Below are positions 25,247 to 33,923 of a stretch of 64,000 nucleotides of DNA, one piece after another. The notes under the pieces were generated by a model that was not told where the DNA came from, ran no database searches, and was given only the letters and a program-made list of their open reading frames with translations. The position numbers were made by a program, and so were the translations under genes. The DNA comes from Chitinophagaceae bacterium (lineage in GTDB: Bacteria > Bacteroidota > Bacteroidia > Chitinophagales > Chitinophagaceae): positions 61,905 through 125,904 of the forward strand of contig SEAC01000023.1 of the NCBI GenBank assembly GCA_004173235.1, written 5' to 3'. Positions within the stretch are counted from its first letter, which is position 1, and every line of letters begins with the position of its first letter.

Positions 25247-26587
25247 TCAGCGCTTTTTCTTACTCCCACGCGTAATGGGCTTGCCATACTTTTTCATCAT
25301 CCGGTCCTTACGCGAAACCACCACGTTCACCTTGCGGTTCTTTGCTTTCTTTTCGTGGAAAGAGGCGCCCCGCTCTTCCTTTGGCGGAAGCTTCATCGAA
25401 AGTTCCTTCATGGGAACCTTGGGGATCTCATCGTCGATCAGTTCGTCCGAAAGCGGTACGCTCTCGGGCACCGGAATTACGTTCAAAGGCTTGCCCAGGA
25501 AGGCTTCCAGCTCTTCGCGGCGGTCGGCCTGAAAGGGCGTGACGAGGCTGATGGCAACGCCGCTCTGGTCGGCACGACCCGTGCGGCCGATGCGGTGGAT
25601 ATAGTGTTCGGGCGCTTCCGGGAGGTCGAAATTGATGACGTGCGAAACGCCCGCGATGTCGATGCCGCGCGCAACGATGTCCGTAGCCACGAGCACACGC
25701 ACCTCTCCTGCCTGGAACCTGCGCACGGTTTGAAAACGATGGTTCTGGTCTTTGTTGGAATGTATGAGCCCGATCTCGCCCGGGAACTGCGGCTCGAGCA
25801 ATGCCGCCAGCTCATCGGCCTGCCGCTTCGATGCGGAGAAAACCACGATGCGCCGCAGCGAGCGGTCTTCGCGCAACAGCCATTGCAGGAAGTTGACCTT
25901 CGAATGGAAATTCGGCAGCTCGAATGCCTGCTGCTCCACCTGCTCCACAGGAGTGCCTGCGGGGGCGGCTTCCACACGCTGGAGGCGCTCGAAATAGGTT
26001 TCAAACAACTCCTCCACCTCCGGTATGAGCGTTGCAGAAAACAACAGATTCTGCCGCTTCACGGGCAGCAGGTCGAGTATGTTGCGCAGCTGCGCGCGAA
26101 ACCCGAGGTTGAGCATCTCGTCCACTTCGTCGATCACAAGCCGCTTGATGGAGCGCACTTTGAAAGCACCCGATACGGCAAGATCGTATAAGCGTCCCGG
26201 CGTGGCAACGAGTATGTCGGCACCTTCCGCAAACTGCAGTCGCTGCGTGTTGATGTTCACCCCGCCATACACACCGGCAACCGTAGCACCAAGGTGCGTG
26301 GCGAGGCCCGTCACCACATCCACCACCTGCTGCACCAGCTCGCGGGTGGGCACCAGCACCAGTATCTGCGGCTCGCGGGCTTTGTCGTACTTCCACAGGT
26401 TGAGCAGCGGCAGCAGGTAAGCAATGGTTTTACCGGTGCCGGTTTGCGCGATACCACACAGGTCCGCCCCACTCATAGCAACGGAAAAGGTCTTTTCCTG
26501 GATGGGTGTGGGCGTAGTGTAGCCCAATTCGTCCAGCGCGCGGAGCAGGCGTTTGTCAAGATTCAGATCGCGGAACTGTAGCTGCAT
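25247..26587 (-). CDS. DEAD-box ATP-dependent RNA helicase (RhlE/DbpA-like)
   Basis: A 446-residue superfamily 2 RNA helicase. In order: Q motif YTTPTPIQEKTF, Walker A AQTGTGKT, VPTRELVQQV, TPGRL, Walker B DEVD (a DEVD variant of DEAD), SAT in LLFSATLIPEV, then the helicase C domain with VFSASKRQADELA, ATDIVARGIDI and HRIGRTGRADQSG. A basic tail (KKNRKVNVVVSRKDRMMKKYGKPITRGSKKKR-type) probably binds RNA. It would remodel structured RNA in ribosome assembly or cold adaptation. ATG 26587 (MQLQFRDLNLDK) is preferred over 26608. Divergent from the SDR gene at 26649. Confidence 0.95.
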   Translation of the reverse strand: MQLQFRDLNLDKRLLRALDELGYTTPTPIQEKTFSVAMSGADLCGIAQTGTGKTIAYLLPLLNLWKYDKAREPQILVLVPTRELVQQVVDVVTGLATHLGATVAGVYGGVNINTQRLQFAEGADILVATPGRLYDLAVSGAFKVRSIKRLVIDEVDEMLNLGFRAQLRNILDLLPVKRQNLLFSATLIPEVEELFETYFERLQRVEAAPAGTPVEQVEQQAFELPNFHSKVNFLQWLLREDRSLRRIVVFSASKRQADELAALLEPQFPGEIGLIHSNKDQNHRFQTVRRFQAGEVRVLVATDIVARGIDIAGVSHVINFDLPEAPEHYIHRIGRTGRADQSGVAISLVTPFQADRREELEAFLGKPLNVIPVPESVPLSDELIDDEIPKVPMKELSMKLPPKEERGASFHEKKAKNRKVNVVVSRKDRMMKKYGKPITRGSKKKR

Positions 26588-26636
26588 AGGAAAGCGCGAA
26601 GGTACCAACGCCCGCGTTCCCGAAGTGGCCCGTCCC

Positions 26637-26644
26637 TAATTTTA
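26637..26644 (+). promoter_or_regulatory. -7-like element TAATTTTA for SDR gene
   Basis: TAATTTTA (7/8 to TAnnTTTG) followed by TCCC and ATG 26649; predicted leaderless start. Confidence 0.4.
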
Positions 26645-26648
26645 TCCC

Positions 26649-27365
26649 ATGGAAAACAGTCAGCTTCGCGATAAGGTCGCCTATATCACCGGCGGCACCA
26701 AAGGCATCGGCTTCGGCATTGCACAGGCTTTGCTGGCCCAGGGAATAAAGGTGGCCATCAGCAGCCGCAGCCCTGAGGCCGCGCTGCAAGCCGCCCAGGC
26801 TCTGAGCAGCGACCCGTCGCGCGTGCTGGGCATCGGCTCGCAGGTGGGCTCGGCAGCAGCCGAACTGAAAGCCGTGGAAGCCGTAGTAGAGCATTTTGGC
26901 AGCCTCGATGTGCTGATCGCCAATGCGGGCGTTGGCCACTTCGCTCCTATCGACGAGCTGAGCTACGAGCAGTGGCGCGAAACCATCGACACCAACCTTA
27001 CGGGCGTATTCAATAGCGTGAAGGCGAGCCTGGATGCGCTGAAGCAAAGCAAAGGTTACGTGATCACGATCGCATCGCTGGCAGGTGCCAACTTCTTCGA
27101 GAATGGATCGGCCTACAACGCCAGCAAGTTCGGACTCGTGGGCTTTACGCAGTCCATCATGCTCGACCTGCGCAAGCACGGCATCAAGGTCACCACCATC
27201 ATGCCGGGCTCTGTTGCTACTTATTTCAACAACCACACGCCCAATGCGGAGGACGCTTGGAAGATCCAGCCCGAAGACCTCGGACAAATGGTGGTAGACC
27301 TGTTAAAGATGAACCCGCGCACGCTGCCCAGCAAGATCGAAGTGCGGCCCGCGCAAACGAAGTAA
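26649..27365 (+). CDS. Short-chain dehydrogenase/reductase (SDR)
   Basis: A 238-residue NAD(P)-dependent oxidoreductase with a Rossmann fold. The cofactor motif is TGGTKGIGFGIA, a basic SSRSPEAA follows strand 2 (suggesting NADPH), NAG is in IANAGVGHFAP, and the catalytic tetrad uses Ser in IASLAGANFF and YNASK. Substrate is unknown, although many close relatives reduce small carbonyls or 3-oxoacyl groups. The methylglyoxal synthase gene follows 4 bp downstream, so co-transcription is likely and a role in carbonyl detoxification is an attractive guess. Confidence 0.93.
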   Translation: MENSQLRDKVAYITGGTKGIGFGIAQALLAQGIKVAISSRSPEAALQAAQALSSDPSRVLGIGSQVGSAAAELKAVEAVVEHFGSLDVLIANAGVGHFAPIDELSYEQWRETIDTNLTGVFNSVKASLDALKQSKGYVITIASLAGANFFENGSAYNASKFGLVGFTQSIMLDLRKHGIKVTTIMPGSVATYFNNHTPNAEDAWKIQPEDLGQMVVDLLKMNPRTLPSKIEVRPAQTK

Positions 27366-27369
27366 ACCC

Positions 27370-27822
27370 ATGGAAGCCCGCCCTCTCCACGTGCGCAAGC
27401 GCATCGCGCTGGTAGCGCACGATCACAAGAAGACCGACCTCATCGACTGGGCCTGGTACAACCGCGATGTGCTGGCGCAGCACGAGCTGTATGCAACCGG
27501 CACCACAGGAACGCTGCTCGAAGCAAAACTGGGCACGCCGGTGCGCAAACTGCTCAGCGGCCCGCTGGGCGGCGACCAGCAAATCGGCGCCCTTATCGCG
27601 GAAGGCGGCATCGACATGATGATCTTCTTCTGGGACCCGATGGAAACGCAGCCGCACGACTCGGACGTAAAGGCGCTGATACGCCTCGCGGTGGCCTGGA
27701 ACATCCTCATCGCCTGCAACCGCAGCACGGCCGACTTCATCCTCACCTCACCGCTGATGGTGGAAGCATATAAAGCGCAACTGCCCGACTACTCAACCTA
27801 CCTGAAGCGAGAGATTCCGTAG
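27370..27822 (+). CDS. mgsA: Methylglyoxal synthase
   Basis: A 150-residue enzyme converting dihydroxyacetone phosphate to methylglyoxal and phosphate, a bypass of lower glycolysis during phosphate or sugar stress. Family signatures: IALVAHDHKKTDLIDWA, ATGTTGTLLEAKLG, LLSGPLGGDQQIGALIAEG, and the catalytic-Asp region IDMMIFFWDPMETQPHDSDVKALIRLA. Length matches the family. It sits 4 bp behind an SDR reductase gene. Confidence 0.95.
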   Translation: MEARPLHVRKRIALVAHDHKKTDLIDWAWYNRDVLAQHELYATGTTGTLLEAKLGTPVRKLLSGPLGGDQQIGALIAEGGIDMMIFFWDPMETQPHDSDVKALIRLAVAWNILIACNRSTADFILTSPLMVEAYKAQLPDYSTYLKREIP

Positions 27823-27885
27823 AAATACGGTCATCCTTCTTTCCCGCCATATCGCGCCCTCGCAAAACGCCTTCCAATCATTAAA

Positions 27886-28668
27886 TCAATCCCGGTCTCC
27901 GCGGGGCTGCTTTTCTACCAGGTATTTCCAATACCGACGCGGCATGTGCTGCAGGTGCAACTTCGTGTTCTTACGCGCGGGGATGTTCACGCTGTGGAAG
28001 TACTGCTTCCAGAGCTCCTGGTAAAAGGCTTCTTCGGGATCGTACACCGCCGCAAGATCCCTGCCCCCGGCCGTAGCTTCCGCGAACCGTATTTCTACGG
28101 TATGCGTTTCCGAACCGTCGTAGTGCAGCCCATAGCGCCGGCGACTATCGTAGATCACCCAGCGCTGATCGGCATAACGGGCTTCAAAGTGTTTTGCGAT
28201 GAGGGGCAGCACATCGTGCTCCGGATCGATGACGGAATAAAACAAACCATCGGCTGTTTTTTGAAAGCGGACGAATGCTTCCATGCGATGCTGCTCCCTC
28301 CAAACCTTGCGCGCCACCTGCGTCACGATGAGCACATCCGCATTGCTGAAATCTTCTTCCACCGAAGCGTCGTTTGCCAGCACGTGGCGCACGTAGCGGT
28401 ACAGGCTGTTTTCGATGCCGTCGATCTCCGACAGGAAACACTGGTAGATGGCGTGGAGGCTTTCCGCACTGAGCTTGCGCTGGAGCCCCTTCCACACGCG
28501 TGCGCTGTGGCGGGCGTCCATCCGCGCATCGTGCACCCGCTCAAAAAGGTTGCCGCCGAAACGCGTGCATCGCACAATGTCCACGTCGTCGAAACGATAG
28601 TCGTAGGCATCAAACACGGCGCAGAGCCAGCCTTCGAAGGTGCCATCATATAAAATAGTCTGCAGCAT
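27886..28668 (-). CDS. TIGR03915 family SAM-derived DNA-repair-type protein (DUF4130)
   Basis: A 260-residue protein of the DUF4130/TIGR03915 type. It starts LQTILYDGTFEGWLCAVFDAYDYRF and carries the conserved C-terminal RRYGLHYDG block, YDPEEAFYQELWKQYFHSVNIPARKNTKLHLQHMPRRYWKYLVEK. It is always paired with TIGR03916 radical SAM proteins, and both are annotated as putative DNA modification or repair, with no demonstrated reaction I can cite. Here the start ATG overlaps the stop of the partner gene by 1 bp (28668). It resembles the uracil-DNA-glycosylase-like companion in other genomes by length and context only. Confidence 0.88.
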   Translation of the reverse strand: MLQTILYDGTFEGWLCAVFDAYDYRFDDVDIVRCTRFGGNLFERVHDARMDARHSARVWKGLQRKLSAESLHAIYQCFLSEIDGIENSLYRYVRHVLANDASVEEDFSNADVLIVTQVARKVWREQHRMEAFVRFQKTADGLFYSVIDPEHDVLPLIAKHFEARYADQRWVIYDSRRRYGLHYDGSETHTVEIRFAEATAGGRDLAAVYDPEEAFYQELWKQYFHSVNIPARKNTKLHLQHMPRRYWKYLVEKQPRGDRD

Positions 28669-29924
28669 CAGAACATACTCAGTTGCGGTGAGTGATTCGC
28701 CGCGTATTTGCTTTGCGCCGAGCCCACGATGAATCCGCGGATCTGCTCGGGGCTCCAGTCTTTGCGAAAGGCGCCATCCACCTTCATATTAAGAAAGTAG
28801 CGTGCGCGGTTGGTGGCAATGTTGAACTTCTTCAGATGCTCCCAGTCGAGGCGGCGAAAGCGGCGTGCGGCAACGATCTTTTCGGCCGACTTAATGCCGA
28901 TGCCGGGAATGCGCCGGATCAATGCAGGATCAGCCTCGTTGATGTCTATCGGAAATTGCTGCAGGTTGCGCAGGGCCCAATGCAGCTTCGGGTCGATCTG
29001 CTGGTCGAGAAAAGGATCGTCGGCGGTTACAAGCTCCTCGGCCCGGAAGCCATAAAAACGCAGCAGCCAGTCTGCCTGGTACAACCGGTTTTCGCGGATC
29101 ATCGGCACCGGAGTACCGATGGCCGGCAGCCGCCCATCGTTGCTGATGGGCACATACCCGGAATAATACACGCGTTTCAACTTGAGGTCGTGGTAAAAAG
29201 ACTGCGACAATTGTAATATCTGCTGGTCGTTCTCGGATGATGCCCCCACCACGAGTTGCGTGCTCTGGCCTGCGGGAGCGAACAGCGGTGCTTTCGCCAG
29301 CGTCTTGCGCTCGTCGCGGTTAGCGGCAATCGACTCTTTAAGATAAGCCATCGGCCGAAGCACGTCGCCCTGCGTCTTTTGCGGCGCCAGCAGTTTCAGG
29401 CTTTGCTCCGTCGGTAGTTCCATGTTCACCGAAAGGCGATCGGCATACAAGCCTGCCTGGTGCAGCAATTCGGGACTGGCACCTGGGATTGCCTTCAGGT
29501 GAATATACCCATTGAAACGCTCCTCCGTACGCAGCTTCTTCGCTATGCGCACCAATCGCTCCATCGTATCGTCGGGCGAACCGAAGATGCCCGAGCTGAG
29601 GAACAATCCTTCTATGTAATTGCGGCGGTAAAAATTTACGGTGAGATCCACCACTTCCTGCACGGTGAATGCCGCCCGCTTCACATCGTTGCTCTTCCGG
29701 CTTACGCAATAGGCACAATCGAAGATGCAATGATTGGTGAGGAGGATCTTGAGCAGCGAAACGCAGCGTCCATCTTCCGTATAAGCGTGGCAAATGCCCA
29801 TTCCTTCCGCATTGCCCAAACCCTTGTCTTCATTCTTCCGCTTACTGCCGCTGGAACTGCATGAAACGTCATATTTCGCAGCATCCGCCAGGATCGACAG
29901 CTTCTCCAACACACGCTCATTCAT
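28668..29924 (-). CDS. TIGR03916 putative DNA modification/repair radical SAM protein
   Basis: A 418-residue radical SAM enzyme. The [4Fe-4S] motif is CIFDCAYC near residue 66, followed by VNFYRRNYIEGLFLSSGIF and a SAM-binding beta strand. The C-terminal region has a helix-hairpin-helix DNA-binding motif (LIRRIPGIGIKSAEKIVAARRFRRLDWEHLKKF), which strongly implies a DNA substrate. TIGR03915 partner overlaps downstream. The ATG is preceded at 4 nt by TAAATTTG, so the message is probably leaderless. The reaction is not established; UV or alkylation damage repair is a common guess. Confidence 0.92.
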   Translation of the reverse strand: MNERVLEKLSILADAAKYDVSCSSSGSKRKNEDKGLGNAEGMGICHAYTEDGRCVSLLKILLTNHCIFDCAYCVSRKSNDVKRAAFTVQEVVDLTVNFYRRNYIEGLFLSSGIFGSPDDTMERLVRIAKKLRTEERFNGYIHLKAIPGASPELLHQAGLYADRLSVNMELPTEQSLKLLAPQKTQGDVLRPMAYLKESIAANRDERKTLAKAPLFAPAGQSTQLVVGASSENDQQILQLSQSFYHDLKLKRVYYSGYVPISNDGRLPAIGTPVPMIRENRLYQADWLLRFYGFRAEELVTADDPFLDQQIDPKLHWALRNLQQFPIDINEADPALIRRIPGIGIKSAEKIVAARRFRRLDWEHLKKFNIATNRARYFLNMKVDGAFRKDWSPEQIRGFIVGSAQSKYAANHSPQLSMF

Positions 29925-29928
29925 TCTT

Positions 29929-29936
29929 CAAATTTA
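29929..29936 (-). promoter_or_regulatory. -7 element TAAATTTG for radical SAM gene
   Basis: Minus-strand TAAATTTG, a perfect TAnnTTTG match, followed by AAGA and ATG at 29924. Confidence 0.6.
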
Positions 29937-30035
29937 CTAAACAAATTAGCAAGTAAGAGCCGAAACGATACGTATTTAACGGGACCTTTTCTTGTGCAGG
30001 GCTTGTCTGCTTTCCTCGCGCAAAGGTCTAAACAA

Positions 30036-30068
30036 AAAATGCCCTTCTCGCCTGGAGAAGGGCATTTT
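30036..30068. terminator. Bidirectional terminator
   Basis: AAAATGCCCTTCTC-GCCTG-GAGAAGGGCATTTT, a 14-bp perfect stem with A/T-runs at both ends; serves the minus-strand gene ending at 30089. Confidence 0.88.
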
Positions 30069-30088
30069 CGTAGCTCAAAGCCATTTGC

Positions 30089-31651
30089 TTACACAGATTC
30101 GATCGAGAGCTTGGTATATTTTTCCTTTGTGTTGGATTCAACCACCATGATGTGGCCTTCCTTTGCCGGGAGGATATACGTGCGGGTGGAGCCGCTCTTG
30201 TGCGGCACTTCGCGAATCACCTTTCGGCTGTCAACGTTATACAACACAGCTTTATCAGAAGCATCCACAATGAGGTAGTTTGCCTTGCCTTCGCTATTGG
30301 AAACCTTATAGAACGCCTTGCCCGGGAAATATCCGAATCCAGCTTTGTTCGGCACATAACGCGACGGATTGCCCGGGATGGAGCTCGTGAAAGAAATGCG
30401 CCCCAGCGAATCCTGGCGAAGCACCATCGGCGGCATCTCACGCGCCTTATTGAAACCCGTGCCTGCAAGCATGACCGGCACAATGAGCGTCCAGCTGAAT
30501 AGAACGGAAGCAACGATCTTGCCCGGCTGCGCCTTCTTGATGTAAGTAGGTCCTGCGAAGTAGGTGTTGCCCTGGTTGTCGCGGATGGATGCTGCAAACA
30601 CCGGGTAGGCTGCCGCTTCCTGGAACTTTCCATTAGCGGTAATTGCGGGTGCTTTCGAGCCGTCGTTCCAGTAAGAATATACTTCCCGAACCTGGCTGCG
30701 GCGCGGGCCGTTGAGATACATCGAGTACACGCCGGAGTAGTAGCCATTCTTCAGCTGTGCAACCGTTTGAAGCGACTCAGATCCTTTCGTGAGAATGTCG
30801 CCGCTCAACACCGGGCGTCCGGTGCGCGGGTCGTTCTCGAAGCTGATCACGCTGAGCGAATTTCCTTTCTTGTCTTTGAGCGCAATGGCATCGTAAGTGC
30901 TGCCCGTTGCGGCTGCATAACCACGAAGGTTCCAGCCACCCTGGCCGGTGCTGCCACGTTCGCGCGAAATCAGGTACACATCGCTGCCGGTAGTGAGCAT
31001 GTTGAATCCGAAGCCATCGGGCACTTTGGCGCTCCACAGCTCGGTGCCTTTGATGTCGATCACGCGAAGCGTATTCTTTTCCTCGTCACCGAAGAAGCAG
31101 GCGAAGCCTTTGCCCGGAATGTTCTTCATCATCAGGCCGCGCTTGAGGCGCCCCACCACCATCGAACCTTTGACGCTGCGCACGCTGGCTACTTCGTCTT
31201 TGATTGCAAGGTCTACGGGAATCGAAGAGCTGTGGAGGATTTCCCCTTTAAGATTCACCAGCTGTGTGTACACTGCATTGCTGCCGTCCATCGCTTTGCG
31301 GATCTTCTTCATGCTGGTATTCTTCACGTCGGCGATGTCTGACTTCACGTAAGCAAGACAAAGAATATCCTGCTCAAAGGATACGTCGAGCAGCTCGAGG
31401 TTCTTGTCTTTGAAATTGAGCTTGCCGATGTCGTTCAGGTTTTCATCCATGATGGTAACCTGGTAGTTGAACGAATCCTTGTTCACTTTCTCAAGCTGCG
31501 TAAAGGCAAGGTAGCCAATGAGCGACTCGTCTTGTGTGATCAGTTTGAATTGCGTGGAGATCTCGCTGCTTACCTCGCGGAATACTTTCGATTGAGCGTG
31601 GGCACCGGCCATGCCGAGGAGCAAAGCCATGCTCAGAATGATACGTTTCAT
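30089..31651 (-). CDS. Secreted protein of unknown function (DUF6770-like suspected)
   Basis: A 520-residue exported protein, signal peptide MKRIILSMALLLGMAGAHAQ. The mature region has repeated beta segments like a propeller or beta-sandwich (LIGYLAFTQLEKVNKDSFNYQVTIMDENLNDIG, ELWSAKVPDGFGFNMLTTGSDVYLISRERG, YLIVDASDKAVLYNVDSRKVIREV). I recall similar proteins annotated as DUF6770 in Chitinophagaceae but cannot verify. It follows the M48 protease gene by 16 bp on the same strand and ends near a terminator, so the two are likely an operon. ATG 31651 starts the signal peptide. Confidence 0.72.
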   Translation of the reverse strand: MKRIILSMALLLGMAGAHAQSKVFREVSSEISTQFKLITQDESLIGYLAFTQLEKVNKDSFNYQVTIMDENLNDIGKLNFKDKNLELLDVSFEQDILCLAYVKSDIADVKNTSMKKIRKAMDGSNAVYTQLVNLKGEILHSSSIPVDLAIKDEVASVRSVKGSMVVGRLKRGLMMKNIPGKGFACFFGDEEKNTLRVIDIKGTELWSAKVPDGFGFNMLTTGSDVYLISRERGSTGQGGWNLRGYAAATGSTYDAIALKDKKGNSLSVISFENDPRTGRPVLSGDILTKGSESLQTVAQLKNGYYSGVYSMYLNGPRRSQVREVYSYWNDGSKAPAITANGKFQEAAAYPVFAASIRDNQGNTYFAGPTYIKKAQPGKIVASVLFSWTLIVPVMLAGTGFNKAREMPPMVLRQDSLGRISFTSSIPGNPSRYVPNKAGFGYFPGKAFYKVSNSEGKANYLIVDASDKAVLYNVDSRKVIREVPHKSGSTRTYILPAKEGHIMVVESNTKEKYTKLSIESV

Positions 31652-31667
31652 GTGCGTATAGTGGTAT

Positions 31668-33143
31668 TTATTTGACAAAGTGATCTGCAAATTCGCCGTA
31701 CATGCTGGCGCCGAATTGCGTTAAGAAATTTTTTGCGGCGGCCTGCTTGTCTTTCGTGGTGCCGTCTTTTTCGAGCAGCACGGTAAACAGTGGCCGCAGG
31801 CCCTTTGCATCGGCAGGAAGCTCGTTCCAAAAGGGTTGCCCGGCCAGTTCGCGCGTCATCTCGGCAAGGCGCTCGCGGGGCAGCTGCTCCAGCATCGTCT
31901 GCAATTCGAAATAAGAGGTGGAGACGTTTTCCTTGGGCTGGATGTTGATCGCATTGAAGCGGCTCAGCACATTGTCGGCATACTGAACCCCGGCGAACAC
32001 GTTGTAGAACATAAAGCGATACCAGGCATCGGTTGCACCCCGGTCCTGCGCAAGCATCACCCGGTAAAGGCATGCCGTCAGGCTCTGGTTGTCGTACAGG
32101 TTCCATATGATCATCCGCTGTGCGCGTTCCACGAGGGCGGCAGGCACAGCAGTTTTTGTGGTCGCATCCGACCAGGCTTTGGTCTGCTCGTACCGGTCTT
32201 TGCAATCCGGGTGCGTCTTCAGCGAATCGGCCAGCTCGTTGGACTTCTGAAAGCTGTAGTTCTTGCCGGATAGGCCCTTACCCCGTTTTTGCGACCACGA
32301 TGCTTCGAAGGGAAGGCCCTGAGTTGTGAAATAGGTGGCGAGGGGTTGCTTAAGCACCTGCTGGTAGGGCATGTCTACGCTGTCGAGCCGTAGAAATACG
32401 GATGCATCGAAAGCGATCTGGGCGTTGCGGAGAAGCGTCACGGCAAGCGAATCGGCTTCGTGCTCATGGTAGCGGCTGTGGCGTGTGCGGCTGAAGGTGA
32501 ATGCCTCCATGACTTTTTTGAGACGCGTGTAGCGCTCGTAACGCGAATCCAGCACCTCATTGAGTGTCTTTTTATACTCCTCCGACGTGAGCCACTCTGC
32601 ACGCTCGCGCATCGAACGATCCGCATGGCCGAGAATATCGTGCGCCAGCTCGTGGGCAAGCACCAGGGCCACCTCCTCGCGGCTGCCCGCAAAGGTTACG
32701 AGGCCCAGGTTGACGGCAATAAGGCCACCGCCGATCGAATAGGCGTTCACGGCAGACGAGCGGTCAATAAGCAGCGTAGGCTTTTTCGGTAGCAAGGTCT
32801 TGTTGCCGGCTTGCAGCTGCGACAGCAAGCCATCGAGGTATTGATACATCTCGGGCTCACGCACGAAATTCTTGTCGTTGATGGCGCCCACGATGAACTC
32901 GGTTCGCTGGTCCCAGAACTCTTTGTATTGCTTCTGCGTTTCCTTGTTCTTATAAACCGCAGGCACCACCCAATACTTCTTCAGCGAATCGCGCAGCGCT
33001 GCATAGGCACGATGCGACAAAACCGCGTAATCGTAGGGGTTGCGCACCTGCGCCTGCACACCTTGCGCAGGTGCAAAAACGGGCAAAAGAAGCAGGAAAA
33101 ATACTTTCGGGAGGGTCCGGAAAGAGAGATGACGGAAGGGCAC
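31668..33143 (-). CDS. Secreted M48 family zinc metalloprotease
   Basis: A 491-residue exported zinc peptidase. The zinc-binding HExxH is HELAHDILGHA at residues 164-168, with SSAVNAYSIGGGLIAVNLGLV just upstream, and a third-ligand Glu in HEHEADSLAVTLL. The N-terminus MPFRHLSFRTLPKVFFLLLLPVFAPAQGVQAQ is a signal peptide, so it probably acts in the periplasm, on misfolded or lipidated proteins. The start codon is GTG, with no in-frame ATG nearby, preceded by TTACTTTG. The last domain (about 330-490) is uncharacterised. Operonic with the gene downstream. Confidence 0.9.
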   Translation of the reverse strand: MPFRHLSFRTLPKVFFLLLLPVFAPAQGVQAQVRNPYDYAVLSHRAYAALRDSLKKYWVVPAVYKNKETQKQYKEFWDQRTEFIVGAINDKNFVREPEMYQYLDGLLSQLQAGNKTLLPKKPTLLIDRSSAVNAYSIGGGLIAVNLGLVTFAGSREEVALVLAHELAHDILGHADRSMRERAEWLTSEEYKKTLNEVLDSRYERYTRLKKVMEAFTFSRTRHSRYHEHEADSLAVTLLRNAQIAFDASVFLRLDSVDMPYQQVLKQPLATYFTTQGLPFEASWSQKRGKGLSGKNYSFQKSNELADSLKTHPDCKDRYEQTKAWSDATTKTAVPAALVERAQRMIIWNLYDNQSLTACLYRVMLAQDRGATDAWYRFMFYNVFAGVQYADNVLSRFNAINIQPKENVSTSYFELQTMLEQLPRERLAEMTRELAGQPFWNELPADAKGLRPLFTVLLEKDGTTKDKQAAAKNFLTQFGASMYGEFADHFVK

Positions 33144-33191
33144 GCAGTTAGGTTTTGAGCGTGCAAAGTAAGATTATTCCTTAATATGTCG

Positions 33192-33869
33192 TCAGTCGCC
33201 CGTCTGCGAATCCGGCGCTTCCACGGGCTTCGACTGTGGCGATCCTTTTTGGCGCAGGAAGATGGTGAGCACGATCATCGCAAAAACCGAAAGAAACTCG
33301 CTTTGCCAGTTCTGGAACGATTCGAACCAGAACTTGCTGTTGCCCAGGTATTGAAAGGCGGTTTCGCCGGCCTTGCCATCCAGGCTTTGCTGCTTGTTGA
33401 AATTTTGCCAGCTGCCCAGCCAATGCAGAAGAAAAGAAAAAAGGAACAGGCCGAACAGCGCGATGCTCAACGAGTTCTCGTATACTTTCAGCACCCACCC
33501 ACCCCGCTTTACGGGCCAGGGGGCATCGTCGGGCACCGGTTGCGGCTCTTCGTCCACGTCGGCGCTGTCTTTATCCGGATCTTTCGACTCAGAGGAGCCT
33601 TTCTGATAGAGAAATGCCGTGAGCAGCACGAACATGCCCATTTGCAGGAACTCGCTCTCCCAGTTTTCGAAGGTAGCTTCTATGAAATGCCCCGTGCCGA
33701 GGTATTGCAGCAGCCCGAGTGCGGCCGCGCCTTTTTCGGTCAGCTCTTCGTTGTGCTGGTGCCAGCCGGTATAGATCTGCCCGACCCAGGTGACCAGGAA
33801 GATCGCTAGCGCTACCAGCGAAAGGCCGTTGTGGTGCCAGAATTTATTCTTGGGCTTTTTCTGTTTCAT
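33192..33869 (-). CDS. DUF6766-like membrane protein with internal duplication
   Basis: A 225-residue membrane protein with four helices in two homologous halves. Half 1 has NGLSLVALAIFLVTWVGQIYTGWHQHNEE then LGTGHFIEATFENWESEFLQMGMFVLLTAFLYQKGS; half 2 has NSLSIALFGLFLFSFLLHWLGSW then LGNSKFWFESFQNWQSEFLSVFAMIVLTIFLRQKGSPQS. The shared ENW(E/Q)SEFL and FLxQKGS words fit the family I know as DUF6766. The halves are joined by an acidic linker (DPDKDSADVDEEPQPVPDDAP). Function unknown; cytoplasmic-membrane location inferred. Confidence 0.78.
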   Translation of the reverse strand: MKQKKPKNKFWHHNGLSLVALAIFLVTWVGQIYTGWHQHNEELTEKGAAALGLLQYLGTGHFIEATFENWESEFLQMGMFVLLTAFLYQKGSSESKDPDKDSADVDEEPQPVPDDAPWPVKRGGWVLKVYENSLSIALFGLFLFSFLLHWLGSWQNFNKQQSLDGKAGETAFQYLGNSKFWFESFQNWQSEFLSVFAMIVLTIFLRQKGSPQSKPVEAPDSQTGD

Positions 33870-33923
33870 AGCTATGCGGTGGATGCTTTCGGTAAGTTAT
33901 ACAAACCGGGTGCCACCGCCGGG

